A stretch of DNA of 64,000 bases, taken from Triops longicaudatus. Lineage: Eukaryota > Arthropoda > Branchiopoda > Notostraca > Triopsidae. A model generated the notes under the pieces. It saw nothing but the letters and a program-made list of their open reading frames with translations. It was not told where the DNA came from and ran no database searches. The stretch spans positions 1 through 64,000 of the forward strand of contig JAGQDJ010000082.1 in assembly GCA_022885665.1 (NCBI GenBank), in the 5' to 3' direction. Below, piece by piece: positions 62,377 to 64,000 of this stretch. The stretch's first letter is position 1. Each line of letters begins with the position of its first letter. The translations under genes and the position numbers were made by a program.

Positions 62377-64000
62377 ATGTATTTTCTCCTTTCTTTATCT
62401 TTTACTATTGTTATTTAGCTTTTGGCATAAGTTTCACTTACCCCAATTTGATTCGGAGGCGTTATACAACGTCCAACCCTGAGAAACTGACCTCCAAGGT
62501 CGAATAAGTTCATCGACGCAATTGCGTCCTGCGCAGCTTGAGTACTTTCATACTCAATGAAACCATATCCTTTGTGACGGCCGGGGGTGCCAGCAGGAGA
62601 CAATTTGCAAGACCTGATTTTACCAAACGCTTCGAAAACGCTTTTGATATCCTCTTCGGTCAGGTCCATATGCACCGATGCGACGTAAATACGATTGTAA
62701 TTCCGCGCTTCGTCAATGATCTCGTCAATGATAGACTGCGCCTGTGGCATGTTACTTGGTCGTCCAACCTACACAAATACAACACAAAAATAAAGTTTTA
62801 TCTAAGGTTTTATGAAGCTACAATATTACTTTAATATTTCTTCCACCCATAATAACTCCGTTCATTTGTTCCAATGCTAGCTGCGCTGCTTCAGGTAAGT
62901 CATATTCAACAAATGCAAATCCTTTATGCTTTTGCGCAATTGGATCCCACGACATAGTAATAGACTTGATGGGTCCGAAGGGCTTAAATGCCTCACGCAC
63001 TGTATCTTCTCTTAACTCGAAGCTGATGCTCCCAACATAAACCCTGGAAAACAGTAACTTTTTCTTATAAGACACACAGAAAGAACTCAAACATAAATTC
63101 CAATATACGAAATGCAAGACCATGCCGGTTCACTTTAAATTATCAGAATTATATCCCGTGTTATTTTGGTGATTCCCTCTGCCCAGAAATGGAGGTTAAC
63201 AGATGCTAGAGCAGTGGTGCCCAAACTTTTTTCACCCGAGGGCCACGCGCGACATGATATAAAATCTCGCGGGCCTGAATGTTCCGGTTTCGCCAGAATC
63301 ATGCCGAAGTTAAAAATGAAATTATGCAGTGATATACATGAGCGGTATAAATGAACGGGCCGTATGAGGCACCTTCGCGGGCCGGATGTGGCCCGTGGGC
63401 CGTAGTTTGGGCACCACTGTGCTAGAGTGTCCGAAAAACACCACTAAAGGCCGTAATCAGGTGAATGAATTTGTACGGGACACGTTAAAAATCTCACACC
63501 TTGAGAACAGAATTCGAAAAGCGACAGCAAAACGTTCCTTTTCCAAATTACTCTTTTATAAGCAGCGTTCCTATCCTGACTTTGTTGTATATAGTTTATG
63601 GACGCATGGGAGTTTCCGCGATGGAATCTTCCCTCTTATTCGAATTTTTTTTTTCTGGAAAGGGGAACGATTGCCTTTTCTTATGTGTGCGACACAGTGG
63701 TATCCTTTACCTGCACATAAGTACTAGAGCTTGATGTCTTTGCAAAGTTCGCGCTTGGAGCTGTTGGTGAGCCAAAGTTTGTTTCATCATTACCATCTTG
63801 ATACTCTGCTCCATGGCATAGCGCTTCGCTTTTGTTACCATGTCCGTCTGATCGGGGCTTAGTTTCGGTGGTGGTGGCCCCAACGGGCCTCCAAAATCTC
63901 TCTTCGCGCCAGGGCCTGCAGGTTGCAATAAAACCAGTAACACGAGCTATTCTTTGAGAATCTCTAATTTTACCATGAACCAATGGTCCGGTTTGAACCA
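61116..64000 (-). CDS. PUF60: PUF60 / Half pint poly(U)-binding splicing factor, 5' end outside window
   Basis: Nine exons plus the end of another at the edge (63974 to edge, 63711-63915, 62830-63043, 62442-62768, 62189-62315, 61783-62132, 61557-61697, 61307-61496, 61116-61225) join in phase. KRYAMEQSIKMVMMKQTLAHQQ precedes RRM1 (VYVGSISFEL, KGFAFVEY), then RRM2 (RIYVASVHMDL, KGYGFIEY). An Ala/Pro-rich linker follows, then QSARHLVMQKLMR and the C-terminal UHM (RVVLRNMVG..., VKIFVEFN, SALNGRFFGGRVVKADIYD), ending HQDLSA. It binds U-rich tracts and cooperates with U2AF at 3' splice sites. The N-terminal part is missing because the window ends. Intron 63044-63710 holds a hAT-type MITE. Confidence 0.96.
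62321..62374. repeat. (CA)n followed by a 29-A run
   Basis: Simple sequence in a PUF60 intron, close to the 3' splice site of the exon ending at 62315. Confidence 0.95.
63212..63419 (+). mobile_element. Complete hAT-type MITE, 208 bp, with target-site duplication
   Basis: Terminal inverted repeats CAGTGGTGCCCAAACT / AGTTTGGGCACCACTG (16 bp, perfect) bound the element. A perfect 8-bp target-site duplication TGCTAGAG lies at 63204-63211 and 63420-63427. The interior is G/C-rich with CGGGCCGTATGAGG and GGGCCGGATGTGGCCCG, typical of hAT-derived MITEs. Non-coding. It is inserted in a PUF60 intron; a truncated relative is at 17044-17239. Confidence 0.96.

Overview
This is a gene-dense window of an animal nuclear genome. 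Spliced genes with mostly short introns (about 45-100 bp), canonical GT-AG sites and vertebrate-like conserved proteins show a metazoan. A complete CYP302A1 (disembodied) ecdysteroid 22-hydroxylase gene, a TCAGT-type initiator with a TATA box, and small Gly/Tyr-rich secreted proteins point to an arthropod. The Gly/Tyr-rich proteins recall crustaceans (branchiopod-like), but that is only a guess. There is no bacterial or viral content and no CRISPR array.

Layout: 0.5-3.7 kb ZC3H10 (+); 4.1-5.9 kb PRAS40/Lobe (+); 6.2-7.9 kb TMEM9 (-); 8.1-9.3 kb two head-to-head SRP (7SL) RNA genes forming a large inverted repeat; 9.6-11.6 kb mitochondrial tryptophanyl-tRNA synthetase WARS2 (+), convergent with pyridoxal kinase PDXK (-, 11.7-13.1 kb); 13.1-20.0 kb gene-poor and repeat-bearing, with a short assembly gap; 20.0-21.2 kb an unrecognised secreted glycoprotein (+); 23.0-26.4 kb CYP302A1 (-) with three different proline tRNA genes (CGG, TGG, AGG) in three of its introns; 27.1-31.1 kb DENND2 (-); 31.8-35.8 kb an Ig/LDLa single-pass receptor with PPxY motifs (+); 37.2-37.8 kb a small secreted protein (+); 38.0-49.4 kb UTP20 (-); 50.0-54.2 kb SRRM1 (-); 55 kb a nested transposon; 57.0-57.4 kb a Gly/Tyr-rich secreted protein (+); 58.6-60.1 kb parvin (-); 61.1 kb to the window edge PUF60 (-, 5' end missing), which carries a hAT-type MITE in an intron.

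I built the exon models by hand, checking that reading phase is preserved across each junction. For all genes except UTP20 (only the first and last exons checked) the phases close exactly. Themes: RNA processing and translation (SRP RNA, tRNA-Pro set, WARS2, UTP20, SRRM1, PUF60), signalling (PRAS40, DENND2, parvin) and moulting-hormone synthesis (CYP302A1). The most notable structures are the full proline-tRNA set inside one Halloween-gene P450 and the head-to-head SRP RNA pair, whose 300-nt transcribed parts look identical.
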